A stretch of DNA of 64,000 nucleotides from Chlorocebus sabaeus. Its lineage: Eukaryota > Chordata > Mammalia > Primates > Cercopithecidae. The notes beneath the pieces are model-generated. The model had not been told where the DNA came from and made no database searches. It saw nothing but the letters and a program-made list of their open reading frames with translations. The translations under genes and the position numbers were made by a program. This document shows positions 49,746 through 64,000 of this stretch, one piece after another. Position 1 is the stretch's first letter, and every line of letters starts with the position of its first letter. Location: contig NC_132915.1 of NCBI RefSeq assembly GCF_047675955.1, positions 11,155,766 to 11,219,765 on the forward strand. Reading direction: 5' to 3'.

Positions 49746-50639
49746 TAGGGCAAGATTGTGAAGGGCTATGTAACTGTATCAGGCAGAGTGAGATGAGTGG
49801 AGAAGAATCACTACAGTGCTATAAAATAAGGGATTTGTTATGAGAATTTGACCTTACACAATGATAGGTGATGATTAAACAGTCTGTGTAAGGCTGTAAG
49901 GTTGTTGTGTCTGTGTTGGCCGTAAAGTCAGCAGGGCAGGCAGCTGGGAAAGAAAGACGGAATCTAAATGGGGGAGAGTAGGACAAAAGTGGAGCCCGTG
50001 GCAATGTGCTTGAACCCACGAGGATGGACTGAAATCCATATTGGTTTCTCCAAACATCCAATCAAAGGATGTGATTCTGGCACCTTTCTCATCACAGAGC
50101 AAAATCTACACTTGGCCAGGAATTGGAGAAGCTACCAACAAGGTGCTCCTGTACCCCCAAACGTCACTTCTACCTCTCACTTCTTGTGGTGCAAGTCAAC
50201 CTGGAACCAGGCAGGTAGAGAATTCTGGGAAATGTAGTTTCACCTCCGCCAAGCGCCCACACTACAAATCCATCAGAGCAACTTCAGGAAATTACAGCAA
50301 ATGTGAAACTTGCAAGTTGTAGATCCATTATGGAAATGTATGATCTGTGCACATCCTGCTCATTCCATTTGACAGGCTGCGTCTATATCCACTTGTCCAC
50401 GAGGAGTAAGATCAAGGCGGAGTGGTGATCCATTTTCTATGCATTAGCAGGCCAAAAGAAAAACAAGATTTTATGAGAGGAGAGACTGACAACATAAGCT
50501 GAAATAAAATCTGGGGATCTATAGGCTGCTTCACAAGCAAACAGAAGAAAGCTGAACCTACTTCCCTTTTCTATAGATTCCAGCCACACATGAGTGCCTG
50601 GAGAATCCAACCGTGTGGATTTCCTGATTGCCAAGTGAA
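49746..50639. other. Unassigned segment, possibly an old unnamed repeat
   Basis: The text around 49860-50300 has a repeat-like feel but I cannot name a family with confidence. At 50221-50240 GAATTCTGGGAAATGTAGTT reads, on the minus strand, close to the ACTACAATTCCCAGAATGC-type site of ZNF143/THAP11. Two overlapping plus frames (49968-50237, 50041-50322) have no recognisable product. Confidence 0.35.
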
Positions 50640-50739
50640 GTACATCTTTGTCTTTTGAAACAGTCCAGTTTTACAGGAAAGAATTAAAAAATGAGGATCA
50701 TATTAGCACTACACTAATTACGAACTGGAATGTGTCAGC

Positions 50740-50900
50740 CAGGAATGAGTTACAAGCTGGCCGGGGCCTGCAAACTCTAGCTGGATATTTCATAAAGTTC
50801 AGACATGCAGCTGTGAGCCCTCCTGGATGCTGGCCACCATTTATTATGGCGGCGCCTGGCAACAGACTCGTCGTTAAGGGTCTGTCAGCCTTTCCATTAG
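50740..50900. promoter_or_regulatory. Candidate regulatory patch (YY1-like and X-box-half-site-like motifs)
   Basis: TTATTATGGCGGCGCCTGGC at 50832-50851 contains ATGGCGGC, the YY1 core. It is followed by CCTGGCAACAG, resembling half of an RFX X-box, and by several CpG dinucleotides (CGTCGTTAAGG), in surroundings that are otherwise CpG-poor. No TATA box or gene start is visible beside it. This is motif-level evidence only. Confidence 0.35.
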
Positions 50901-51396
50901 AAACTCCATCTTTTCAGGATTCTCCAGCTCTCTCCTTTTAAATCACATAAAGTAGAAATTTCTATATAGCTCATCAAAAATGAGGATATTTTGTAGTGTT
51001 GTGGTTATTATTGTTGGGTTTTTTTTTTTTTTTTTGATTTTGAGAAACTTAATCTGGTTCTGCCATTTACTGTACGATTAAACAGAAAAACCAAAAAAGC
51101 CAAAGTTAATAGATAGTCTGTTCTGTTCCAATTTTTCCTGCAGAAATAAACTTTTTCTTTTCCCTTTCTGAAACCATCCTGAGAAAGGAAAATATACTCA
51201 CTACAGACAAAGTGTTCTGCCTAAAATATGAAATCTGTCTTGAGGTAAGTCCAAAGATAGCTAAAGGTGGGGAACTTTAGCTGTCCATTTCTTATTATGA
51301 GATTGTGAGCTTGATAACATAATACAAATTAAGGAACAGTTTTATGCTTAAGAAGCATTCTTCCACTGAAAAACTCACATTAGCAATATTACATTA
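50901..51396. other. Unassigned segment with poly(T)
   Basis: An uninterrupted T run of about 17 lies at 51019-51035. No repeat body is recognised beside it. The remainder is AT-rich single-copy-like DNA. Confidence 0.4.
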
Positions 51397-51411
51397 AACA
51401 TTAGAACTTTC
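51397..51411 (+). repeat. Target-site duplication, left copy, of the U2/L1 insertion
   Basis: AACATTAGAACTTTC, preceded by TTA so that the junction reads TT/AAAC, near the L1 endonuclease consensus TT/AAAA. Related copies are AACAATAGAACTTTC at 51449-51463 (14 of 15 identical) and AAAAATAGAACTTGC at 51690-51704. Confidence 0.75.
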
Positions 51412-51449
51412 ACCGCTTCTCGGCCTTTTGGCTAAGATCAAGTGTAGTA
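51412..51449 (+). pseudogene. U2 snRNA 5' fragment (38 nt), retrotransposed
   Basis: Matches the first 38 nucleotides of U2 snRNA with one change, C for T at position 2. It includes the stem-loop I region (GCTTCTCGGCC...GGCTAAG) and stops just after GTAGTA, the branch-site pairing sequence. The remaining 150 nucleotides of U2, the Sm site and U2 promoter elements are absent, so it cannot be a working gene. An L1 3' end follows within 15 bases, giving a U2-L1 composite. Confidence 0.9.
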
Positions 51450-51461
51450 ACAATAGAACTT

Positions 51462-51690
51462 TCTCACTCACAAGTGGGTGATAAAAATGGGTAGACATGG
51501 ACACAGAGAGTGGAATGATAGGCAATAGAGACTAGGTAGGGTGAAGGGTGGGAGGGGGGTAGATAATGAGAAACTACTTAGCAGGTATAATGTACATCAT
51601 TCAGGTGATGGATACCCTAAAAGTCCTGACTTGGCCTCTATGCTGTTACAAAACTGTGCTTGTACCCCATAAATGTATACAAAGTTTTTA
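51462..51690 (+). mobile_element. L1 (primate L1P/L1MA-type) 3' end, 5'-truncated, joined to the U2 fragment
   Basis: TTCTCACTCACAAGTGGGTG, AGACATGGACACAGAGAGTGG, GATAATGAGAAACTACTTAG, TCAGGTGATGGATACCC and CTTGTACCCCATAAATGTATAC give the last about 230 bases of an L1 including its 3' untranslated end. There is only a short A-rich tail. The motif AATAGAACTTGC after the tail repeats the left flank of the U2 fragment, so U2 and L1 appear to share one insertion site. Confidence 0.85.
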
Positions 51691-51705
51691 AAAATAGAAC
51701 TTGCG

Positions 51706-53173
<1,468 letters not shown>

Positions 53174-53237
53174 TTGCAATATAGAAAGTAGTGTGAATAT
53201 ATATATTGCAATATAGAGAGTAGTATGAATATAGAGA
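53174..53237. repeat. 32-bp tandem duplication, two copies
   Basis: TTGCAATATAGAAAGTAGTG at 53174 recurs as TTGCAATATAGAGAGTAGTA at 53206, period 32, with continuing similarity (TGAATATA). A related TATAGAGAGT unit follows once more near 53232-53241. Confidence 0.85.
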
Positions 53238-54109
53238 GTGTAGTAGTAGTGTAGCTTTTGCTACAAAGGTTTCCCCTGTGTTATATATATAGCATAAACC
53301 TACAACAATTTATTTTATTCTTTGGTAAGTAAATACATTGTAGATAACAAGAGCCAGACTTCTCATCATTGGAGAAAGACGCTACAGACAAAGAAAAGGA
53401 CAGGCTAGAACGAACATGCGTGCTGGATTGGGAGGTATCAGTATGAACTCCTGAACTCAGTATGAATTCATATATATGCAGATAGGTAGATATAGGAATA
53501 TAAATGTATTTGTGTGTGTACATGTTTCCTAGCTCTGAGACAGCCTAGGAACAATGACAATTTCATAGCAATTTGAGCACCCCTAGTGTCTGGATATTGG
53601 TTCCTATACACCATTTTCCAATGAAAGAAACAAGGTTCCTTGGAAAAGAGGTTGATTCCAAGGCTGGGACAGGAAAATTAAAAGATGAGCTTGAAAGATC
53701 TTGTGCTGTCAGGAAATAAGAAAATCCACAAGAAAGGACGGGACATGCCAAAAGACAAGGACACAACTTGGAGGAGATCCCCATGGGCAAAGCTGCCATA
53801 ATTGGAGCAAAGAAAGAATTAATTGTAGTACCGGATCATAACCCATAGAATGAAATAATTGTCTAGGAGTGTATATTGATATAAATGAATAATTGAATCA
53901 ACAAATAAATGGGGGAGGAAGGGACAGCTCTTCCTTACAGAAGAATCCCAATTAATGAATATAGAAGGAATGAGAACTTCCTTTGTAAGCTTCCTCTGGG
54001 GTTCTGCAAAGAATAAAGTAACATGATGCTTACATGTATGTTTGCTCCTGAAAGAGCTGTGGGCTAAGACTCTACAAGCTTCCATCCCAAGGATTGCTTG
54101 GCCCAGGTA
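53238..54109. other. Unassigned segment, repeat-like in places
   Basis: 53520-54100 contains blocks (AACAAGGTTCCTTGGAAAAG, GACAGCTCTTCCTTACAG, CTTCCTCTGGGGTTCTGC) that I have a vague memory of from an interspersed repeat but cannot name. No gene frame. Confidence 0.3.
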
Positions 54110-56004
54110 TTGTGCTCCACAATCTACTCCCTTCTCCCATATAGTTTTCTACCTAGAAGATATACATGGTTTCTACACAAGACCTAGTTGTGTTGCATAG
54201 TCCAAGGAAAGTCCACCATATTGTTTTCCAGGGCATTCTTTTCAAACATAAAACAAGTCAAAAATTATTTCTGTTCTTCCACCTCTAAAAAAAATTGAAA
54301 ATCTTTCCCTGTGTGCACAATGTCTCTACGGTGTCTCTAGTAAATTATTTTCACATGTTGTCTGCAGACCCACTGACTCTGCTGAAAGCCCACCCCTTCT
54401 CATGCCTGGGATGACCTCTCACCCAAGAGGTCAGTACCCAAAAGGCAGCATGAACCAACTGCATTGTGTGTTCCATTACCCATGAGATTATGAATAATTG
54501 TGGATAATTGCTGAGGCAAATGAGTTATAGCTAATTACTAGCATGTTCTTAATCCCAGCAACCAGTGAAAGCCAAACCTCATTGCCATTTCACTCTTAAC
54601 GGTAATGAATACAACTTGCAGTTTTAGTTGATGCCAAAACAGTCACTATTGTGAACAGAGCCTGAAATCCCAAGGGAATTAGATAGCTAAGTTTTTAAAT
54701 GTGGAGGATTTTTCTTTCTCCACTTTTAATTTGCTGCCAGGTATTTTTAAGGACAACTCAAGTTCCTTTTCACCCTAAGCAATTGCATGGGCCTTCTGTT
54801 ATAGTTTGCAAACATTATTTAGAGATTTCTGATTCTATAACCTGCTAAAAAATACAATATTATGAGAATTTAAGGTATCATTTGTAAGGATAAAATGAGA
54901 TAATAGATTTTAATGTTCTTTGGAAAGATAAAAAGCACAGTATAATTACAGAGTATCATCATTATCTCTTTAAAACTATTATCTATAATGTCTTGTATAA
55001 AATATAATTTTTAAATTACTATATGTAATGTCAAAAATAATCAACACAAACCTGGATAATCGTAACATGAAGCCTTTCTTCAACAAAGAATCCTAGAGTA
55101 TTTCCTCTCATTTTCTAAATCTGTGTCTTATTTGATCTAATTTGAGGATGCTTTCAGTTTCTTTAGAAAGAGTTAGCTTTGAGACGGGTAGCAGAGACAG
55201 AGACAGAAGCACAGGACATTACACAGCAGCAAAGCCAAGCTAGAATCCTGGTCTCCTGATAAGTAATGAAGTGATTCTGGGAAAAGCTTGTAATCATTTC
55301 GAGTCATGGTTTTTATACCTTCTAAAATGGGATATAACATATCTAAGAATGTCACAAGTATAAAGTGAAATATAAAGGAAAGAGCACTTTGAAATGTCAG
55401 GTGTACATGAAATCAAAACTTATATGAACAGTAGAATTCACTGTTCATAATAAGAGTAATAGGTAATTTCATCATGAAATGAGGCCATTGAACCTCTTTT
55501 CCAGTCATAACTGTTTTAATACCACATTTCTGTATTTCAGGGGTTTTGGCGAGGGTGACAGTTTTGTTTGAGCTTCAAAACCAAATGGGAGAAAGGTGGT
55601 TGTTACCAGTTGTCCTCTGATTTGAGCCTGAGGGAAGGGATGATTTAGCAACTTGTATATCTCCAGCTTGTTCTTGAATTTGGTTTGAAGCCGGCATCAC
55701 TTGCTTTATCTAGAAGTCTCTCTTCTTTCTGAAATGAGTGCAGTTCTCCAGGGAGACAGTGGCCACAGTCAAACAAGGAACTTCAGGAAGAATTCCTCTC
55801 AGTCTTTTTCCAAAGGAAGTTTGGACTGTAGTCCAGGTCCTGATGGCCTGAATGAATTTGGAGAAAAGACAGAGGATGTAAATGCAATCGCTAAGTCATC
55901 TTTACTAATATTTCCTATCTAGCCAGAATCCAGACCTCAGTAGACTCTTCCTAATGTTCAAAAATAAGAGTAGAGTCAGGCGAATTTATAAAGTATATGC
56001 TTGC
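54110..56004. other. Repeat-poor AT-rich block, candidate conserved non-coding sequence
   Basis: About 1.9 kb without a recognisable repeat. Around 54480-54600 homeodomain-like cores cluster: GAATAATTGTGG, GATAATTGCTG, GCTAATTACTAGC and GGTAATGAAT. No coding evidence is seen, though a short frame occurs at 55701-55922. Confidence 0.4.
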
Positions 56005-56270
56005 TCAGCCAACTAATATTTATGGATTGCCTACTGTGTGCAGTGTGTACTCTAGGTTCTGGAGACTCCACAGTCAACAAGACAGACATTTATCTCTTAT
56101 TCTAGCAGAGTGAACTATAAGAAATAAATAAACAAGAAGATGTCAGGTCATAACACTTCCTTTCCACATCATTAGAAAAGGCCATGCCATAGAAGAAACT
56201 GGGTGATCAGGGACGTCCTCTCTGAAGTGACCTTATAACCTGAAACCTCAGTGACAGGAAGGCTCAAGAA
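56005..56270 (-). mobile_element. L2 LINE 3' end fragment, antisense
   Basis: CTAATATTTATGGATTGCCTAC, TCTAGGTTCTGGAGACTCC, ACAGTCAACAAGACAGAC, AATAAATAAACAAG and GGGACGTCCTCTCTGAAGTGACC follow the reversed L2 terminus in order. Confidence 0.72.
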
Positions 56271-59764
<3,494 letters not shown>

Positions 59765-60058
59765 GGCCAGGCACAATGGCTCACACCTGTAATCCCAGCA
59801 CTTGGGGAGGCCGAGGTGTGTGAATCACTTGAGCCCAGGAGTTTCAGACCTGACTGGGCAATATGATGAAACCCCGTCTCGACAAAAGGTACAAAAATTA
59901 GCCAGGTTTGGTGGTGTGTGCCTGTAATCCCAGCTACTTGGGAGGCTGAGCCAGGAGGATCACTTCAGCCTGGGAGTTCGAGGCTACAGTGAGCTATGAT
60001 CATGCCATGACACATAGCCTGGGCAACAGAGTGAGATCCTGTCTCAAAAAAAAAAAAA
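59765..60058 (+). mobile_element. AluJ-type element, sense, inserted in the L1
   Basis: GGCCAGGCACAATGGCTCACACC, TTGAGCCCAGGAGTTTCAGACC, CAGCCTGGGAGTTCGAGGC and TGAGCTATGATCATGCC are J-type blocks. It ends in a tail of 12 A. Older than the AluS at 58801-59082. Confidence 0.92.
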
Positions 60059-60850
60059 TCTGCCTCATCAATATTCATAGTTTCTTGTTCCTTTCCCATG
60101 ACTTCAGTATCTTCACTGATTTATTTAAATGTATGAAATATATTTGTTTTATGTCTGTGGCTGTTGAGCCTGCAGTTTTTATAAATCTGATTCTACCATT
60201 TGCTAGTTTTCTGTTGTCTGTCTCTCATAGTGTCCAATTTTCTTGTTAGTGATTTTTAATTTATTTTTTAATTGTGAGCTCATGTTTCTTTCAGAATTCT
60301 CTGAAACCTGTCTTTAACATGCATCCTCAAAAAAAAGGATCTGTTTGCTTCCATCAGTTGCCTGCAGGTGTTTATCAACATAGGACCACTTTTTACTAAA
60401 TTTCCATCGTGAAATTTTGTTAAGACTACTCATATAGTGTGAATTATGGCCTCCAAATACAAGCCCATTCTGGCTTATGGTTAGGAATTCTCATGTGAGG
60501 CTTTATTTCTCCATGTCATTTTTTATAGAATTCAGGGCAAAGTCTAAGATGGTCAAATCCCCTTTGTGGGGTTGGGCTTTCTAGTTTGCCCTTTGTGAGT
60601 GTTAACCTTCGGGGTCTCATTTTCTTCAGGGTTCCCCAATCAGATTTCCCACCTGTCTGGAGTCTAGGTTTGGCCTGCGACTTCCATACTACAGTCCTTT
60701 AAGATCAAGGATGTAGAACACCATACACTGACAGATGTACCCAAGCCAAAAAAACAAAACAAAACCGGTATTCTCTCATCATTTCTTACCTTCGGTATTT
60801 TCTTTGTTGTCAGCTCAGCTATGCTTTTTAAATGTTTTATTTTAAACTAC
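60059..60850 (-). mobile_element. Ancient L1, 5' UTR-like region, antisense
   Basis: AT-rich sequence continuing the L1 beyond ORF1, with blocks such as TTTCTGTTGTCTGTCTCTC and GTGAATTATGGCCTCC. Assignment rests mainly on continuity with the ORF1 and ORF2 parts. The right border is approximate. Confidence 0.45.
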
Positions 60851-60949
60851 ATTTCATTCATCGTTTTAAGTGTTATGCACCTGGAGGGACACATGCATAG
60901 GGTCTAGGGTGTTTTTTGGCTAACACTATTTATTTACTTATGGAGTTAT

Positions 60950-61055
60950 CCTTCTTTCCCAACCAGATTGTAAGTACTCAAACTGCTCTATTCTGCTACA
61001 TTAGTAATTCCTTGCACACATTAAAGACTTAATAAATGTTTCTTGTTTGAAACAA
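60950..61055 (+). mobile_element. L2 LINE 3' end fragment, sense
   Basis: CAACCAGATTGTAAGTACTC, then AATTCCTTGCACACATTAAAG and ACTTAATAAATGTTTCTTG give the L2 terminus (AGATTGTAAGCTCC...GCCTGGCACA...GCTCAATAAATGTTTG). Confidence 0.65.
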
Positions 61056-62379
61056 ATCTATTCTCTATTATTTGAATAAAATTCTGAAAAGACTTATAGA
61101 GAAACAACATAAGTTCTCCCTCTTGGCTTTTCATTTTTACTTCTTTTCTCCTACATAGAAATGTTTCCGTTTGATTAACACACAGTCTTTATACACACTG
61201 TATTAATTAAAAATACCCCTCTGGTTTCATGAACCAAGTAACCTAATTTTTACCTGAAAACTCAAATTAACAGGACGCCAGTCCAATATCAGCTATTTGA
61301 AACAAGATGATGATATAAAGTACAAGACTTGACTTGTCAACGAAATTTATTTATCTCTAGGTTTCTTGTAGAAGTCATTATCCAGTGGTATCAAACATAT
61401 ACCCAAGTGATCCTGACATCAGAGTGGAGTGACCACACGCCTGAGGTGAGGGAATGTAGCCAGGGTTTTTTAATCTTAGAAAAAACTCATCCGGATATTT
61501 ATTTATACTCTAAATTAAATCCATGCTTGTTTTGAACAACAATGTTTTAAATAATTTACCAATTAAATTGCACACCACTATCATCACACAAATCTCACAC
61601 ACTGTGTAAGATGTACAACATTTGTTTGATGGCTTTGTCTACTTCCAAGACGTAGGTGTGCACCCTGTTTTTGGAAGCCACTTTATAATGTTCAAAATAA
61701 AGAGAAATGTGAAAACTTGCAAAAAACAGACTGCTCTGCCAAGAGATCCCAACTCTCATCAGCTCAGCCCTTCCACTTCCTAACCCCACATAAGGCTCTA
61801 ATTCAGAAGTAGCAAGCTTAATTGACTAGGAAGACTTGCTTGGAACGCCAGTGAGTACAAAGGGCAAGGTAGGGACCCTGGCAAGGCAGAGAGAACTGGT
61901 CCTGTCCAAAGGGGCGGGCCTGCCCTTCACCTCCAGCCAGTTGTTTCCATGTGGAAGTATAGGGTAGGGCTGCAGATCTTCCAAACCAAGTCTCCCGATT
62001 TTTATGTAAAGTAACCTCATTTTATAAGTTTGTCTCAATCAGATGAAGAGAAACTGCTTGATTCATAAACGTAAGAAATAAAACATGGAAGATGTTTTTC
62101 CTCATCTTAGAATGGAAAAAGATCTTTTTAGGTATGGCAGGAAACAAGGAAAAAAACACAAAACATGGTTATATAAAAAAATTTTAAATTCTGCATAACA
62201 ATAAACAGCAAACTCACATGCAAAAACCAGTAAAGATGCACATATGCAGGCAAAATGCTGATGTTCTTTATACAAAAGTGCTGTTGGAAGCAAATTTCTT
62301 ATATATATGTCATACATTCTATTAGAAAATTATTGGCAACAATATGGAGATATGGTTTACAGAGAAGGAAATACAAGTG
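61056..62379. other. Unassigned, mostly single-copy sequence
   Basis: About 1.3 kb with no recognised repeat. Small frames at 61329-61535, 61595-61789, 61826-62038 and 62102-62317 have no recognisable product. Confidence 0.35.
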
Positions 62380-62720
62380 GTTCTCATACACACGAGAAGA
62401 CAAATAACATCACCCATGAATAGAGAAATGCTAACTATATGACAACGAGATATCATATTTCACTGACTCATTTGGCAAAGATCAAAGAGCTTCAAATCAC
62501 ACTTTTGGCAAAGTGATGGAAAACAGGCCTCGCATACATTGTTTGGGGATTATAAATGGAAAAAAGCTGACGGACGGACATTTGGCAAAATTTATCAAAT
62601 TTACAAATATGCATTCCTTTTCATCTAGCAAGTCATTTTTGTGTACAGATATACAAAATAAGCCAATGACACACATACAAAGATATTTACTGCAGTATTC
62701 TCTGTGCACACTCTGAAATG
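62380..62720 (+). mobile_element. Old L1 (L1M group) 3' part, sense
   Basis: CGAGATATCATATTTCACTGAC, TTTGGCAAAGATCAAAGAGC, AAAACAGGCCTCGCATACATTG, ACATTTGGCAAAATTTATC and CTGCAGTATTCTCTGTGCAC match the sense form of the L1M region whose antisense copy is at 48870-49560. The frames at 62497-62716 on both strands lie inside it. Confidence 0.75.
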
Positions 62721-62974
62721 TAAAGCCTCTGAATTTACTTAATTTAAGCTAAAATTAAGGGTAAGTAAAGGGAAAACATGGCCTGGAGGAAGATAGCCAG
62801 AGTTCGAACCCAGAGCCAAATTGCAAGGAAGAGAACAACAGAGCAAGTTGCACCTCTGCCCCCAGATTGTAGAGGCAGGATGAGGTTTATTCAGGTGAAC
62901 AGGAAGAAAATCAACATGTTCACAGTCCCTGAGCTCATACGCCTCAGTAAGACACACTTATGGTGTGTCTCTTC
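62721..62974. other. Unassigned segment
   Basis: Nothing recognised. A frame of 115 codons starts at 62778 and runs into the neighbouring MIR, with no known product. Confidence 0.35.
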
Positions 62975-63120
62975 TGTCCAGGCTGTACTAAGCATCATCC
63001 TTACATGTTCTCTTTTTATCCTCACAGAAACACTTGAAGGAGAGTACCTTTCCTCATGCTTTCAGGGATGCCAATATCCAGAGAGGTTAAGCAACTTGCC
63101 CAGTTTACATAGCTTATCTA
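62975..63120 (-). mobile_element. MIR SINE fragment, antisense
   Basis: CTGTACTAAGCATCATCC, TTTTTATCCTCACAGAAAC and CAGAGAGGTTAAGCAACTTGC followed by ATAGCTTATC keep the reversed MIR order. Confidence 0.75.
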
Positions 63121-63164
63121 TATAGACATGTCTAATATCATAGGTAAGAAAACACAGGGTGAAG

Positions 63165-63362
63165 AACTTTGGACTGGGAACCAGATTCCTCATTATTTAA
63201 GTAAAATTTTCTCTTACAAGTCGTGTACCCTGGGACCAGTTATTTAGTTCCATGGGACTCAGTTTTATCATCTGCAAAATGGTAGTGATAATAGTGACTA
63301 CTTAAGAGTTATTGAAAGGTTTAAGTGAGTGGAATTTATGAAGAAGTATCTTGAACATGTCC
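63165..63362 (+). mobile_element. MIR SINE, sense
   Basis: GGACTGGGAACCAGATTCC, TCTTACAAGTCGTGTACCC, TGGGACTCAGTTTTATCATC, TGCAAAATGGTAGTGATAATAG and TATTGAAAGGTTTAAGTGAG cover most of the MIR core. Confidence 0.8.
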
Positions 63363-63365
63363 TAA

Positions 63366-64000
63366 TGTGACAGACTGTATTTTCCAAAGATGGCTGCAAT
63401 GAAGATGACCCCCATTGTACGTTCTCTTTTTTGAAGTGACTTTGACACTCCTCCATCAAGAGGTGCACTCTATTTCTCTACTCCCTTCAACCTGGGCATA
63501 CCATGGGTCTGCTTTGACCAAAAGAATGTGGAGGGAAGAGACCAGGCACAATGGCTTATGCCTGTAATTCCAGCACTTTGGGAGGCCAAGATAGGAGGAT
63601 TGCTTGAGTATAGAAATTCAAGACCGGCCTGGGTAACATAATGAGACCCTGTCTCTACAAAAAAATAAAAAACAAAATCAGCTAGGCATGTTAGCACATG
63701 CCTGTAGTCCCAGTGAATTTGGTGGCCGAAGTGGGAAGATTGCTTGAGCCTAGGAGGTCGTGGCTGCAGTGAGCCGTGACTGTGCCACTGCACTCCAGCC
63801 TGGGTGACAGAGTTAGACTCTGTCTCAGAAAACAAACAAACAAACAAAAAACAAATAGGGAGGAAGTAATGTTGTGCCACTTCTGAGCATAGCCCATAAG
63901 TGACCTGGCAGTTTTCGCTTCTGCCTCTTAGAAACTAGCTGCCACAAAAGCAGTAAAACTGCTCTGAGACAGCCATGTGAGAAGCTCAAGCCACATGGAG
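63366..64000 (+). mobile_element. MaLR LTR (MLT1 type), sense, split by AluJ and cut by the window end
   Basis: The left part (63366-63540) has TGTATTTTCCAAAGATGGC, TTTGACACTCCTCCATCAAG and GGTCTGCTTTGACCAAAAG. The right part (from about 63860) has GTTGTGCCACTTCTGAGC, CTGGCAGTTTTCGCTTCTG and CAGCCATGTGAGAAGCTC. They are consecutive MLT1 blocks. The 3' end lies beyond position 64000. Confidence 0.82.
63541..63857 (+). mobile_element. AluJ-type element, sense, inserted in MLT1
   Basis: ACCAGGCACAATGGCTTATGCC, GATTGCTTGAGTATAGAAATTC, GAGCCTAGGAGGTCGTGGC and GCACTCCAGCCTGGGTGAC, ending in a CAAACAAACAAA tail. The MLT1 reads on directly afterwards. Confidence 0.9.

Noticed and set aside
51412..51449. 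A functional U2 snRNA gene
   Set aside because: Only 38 of about 188 nucleotides are present. The Sm site, later stem-loops and promoter elements are missing.
59765..60058. A 7SL-derived RNA gene
   Set aside because: The dimeric structure and J-type blocks identify it as an AluJ insertion, not a 7SL gene.

Overview
This window reads as primate nuclear DNA, most likely human. About 17 Alu elements or Alu monomers lie in it, including AluY-type copies. They sit among older L1, L2, MIR, MaLR/ERVL LTR, hAT-Charlie and Tc1/mariner-type (Tigger, MADE1) repeats and several GT/CA and pyrimidine microsatellites. No protein-coding gene, exon set, CpG island, tRNA or rRNA can be supported. The longest open frames (about 100-220 codons) fall in Alu, L2, LTR or microsatellite sequence, or in single-copy DNA with no recognisable protein. 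The window is best read as intergenic DNA or the inside of a large intron.

Layout. 0-9.4 kb: antisense MaLR-type LTRs, two Alus, and two antisense L2 copies, one about 1.25 kb long. 9.4-14 kb: MIR, a MER3-like hAT element, an L2 3' end split by an Alu monomer, then an L2 reverse-transcriptase fossil and an LTR split by an AluS. 14-25 kb: mostly single-copy DNA with an ERV-like segment, a second copy of the same LTR in the opposite orientation, a complete ERVL-type MLT2 LTR, an MST LTR, an MLT1 LTR and a GT array. 25-29 kb: AluY, a GT array, a hAT element and about 1.2 kb of old L1 3' end. 29.3-31.2 kb: a notably repeat-poor block. 31.2-36.2 kb: MIR, MLT1, an unassigned three-copy motif, a near-complete 80-bp MADE1 palindrome resembling the miR-548 family, and an oversized compound Alu. 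36-43 kb: Alus, L2, a CA array and unassigned DNA.

43-49 kb: L2, a long inverted repeat (arms about 215 bp), a complete MER5A, and a complete Tigger-type element with TA flanks. 49-57 kb: old L1, a candidate CpG-bearing regulatory patch, a 38-nt U2 snRNA fragment directly upstream of an L1 3' end (a probable chimeric retrotransposition product), an AluY, and repeat-poor AT-rich DNA. 57-61 kb: the 5' half of an ancient antisense L1 (ORF2 endonuclease, ORF1 and 5' UTR traces) broken by two Alus, one with a hugely expanded pyrimidine-rich tail. 61-64 kb: unassigned DNA, L1, MIRs and an MLT1 LTR split by AluJ and cut by the window end.

Family names come from remembered consensus features, not from a database search. 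Boundaries of old repeats are approximate, usually within a few tens of bases. The most unusual objects are the U2/L1 chimera near 51.4 kb, the long inverted repeat at 43.76-44.61 kb, the MADE1 hairpin at 34.6 kb and the repeat-poor blocks at 29.3-31.2 and 54.1-56.0 kb.
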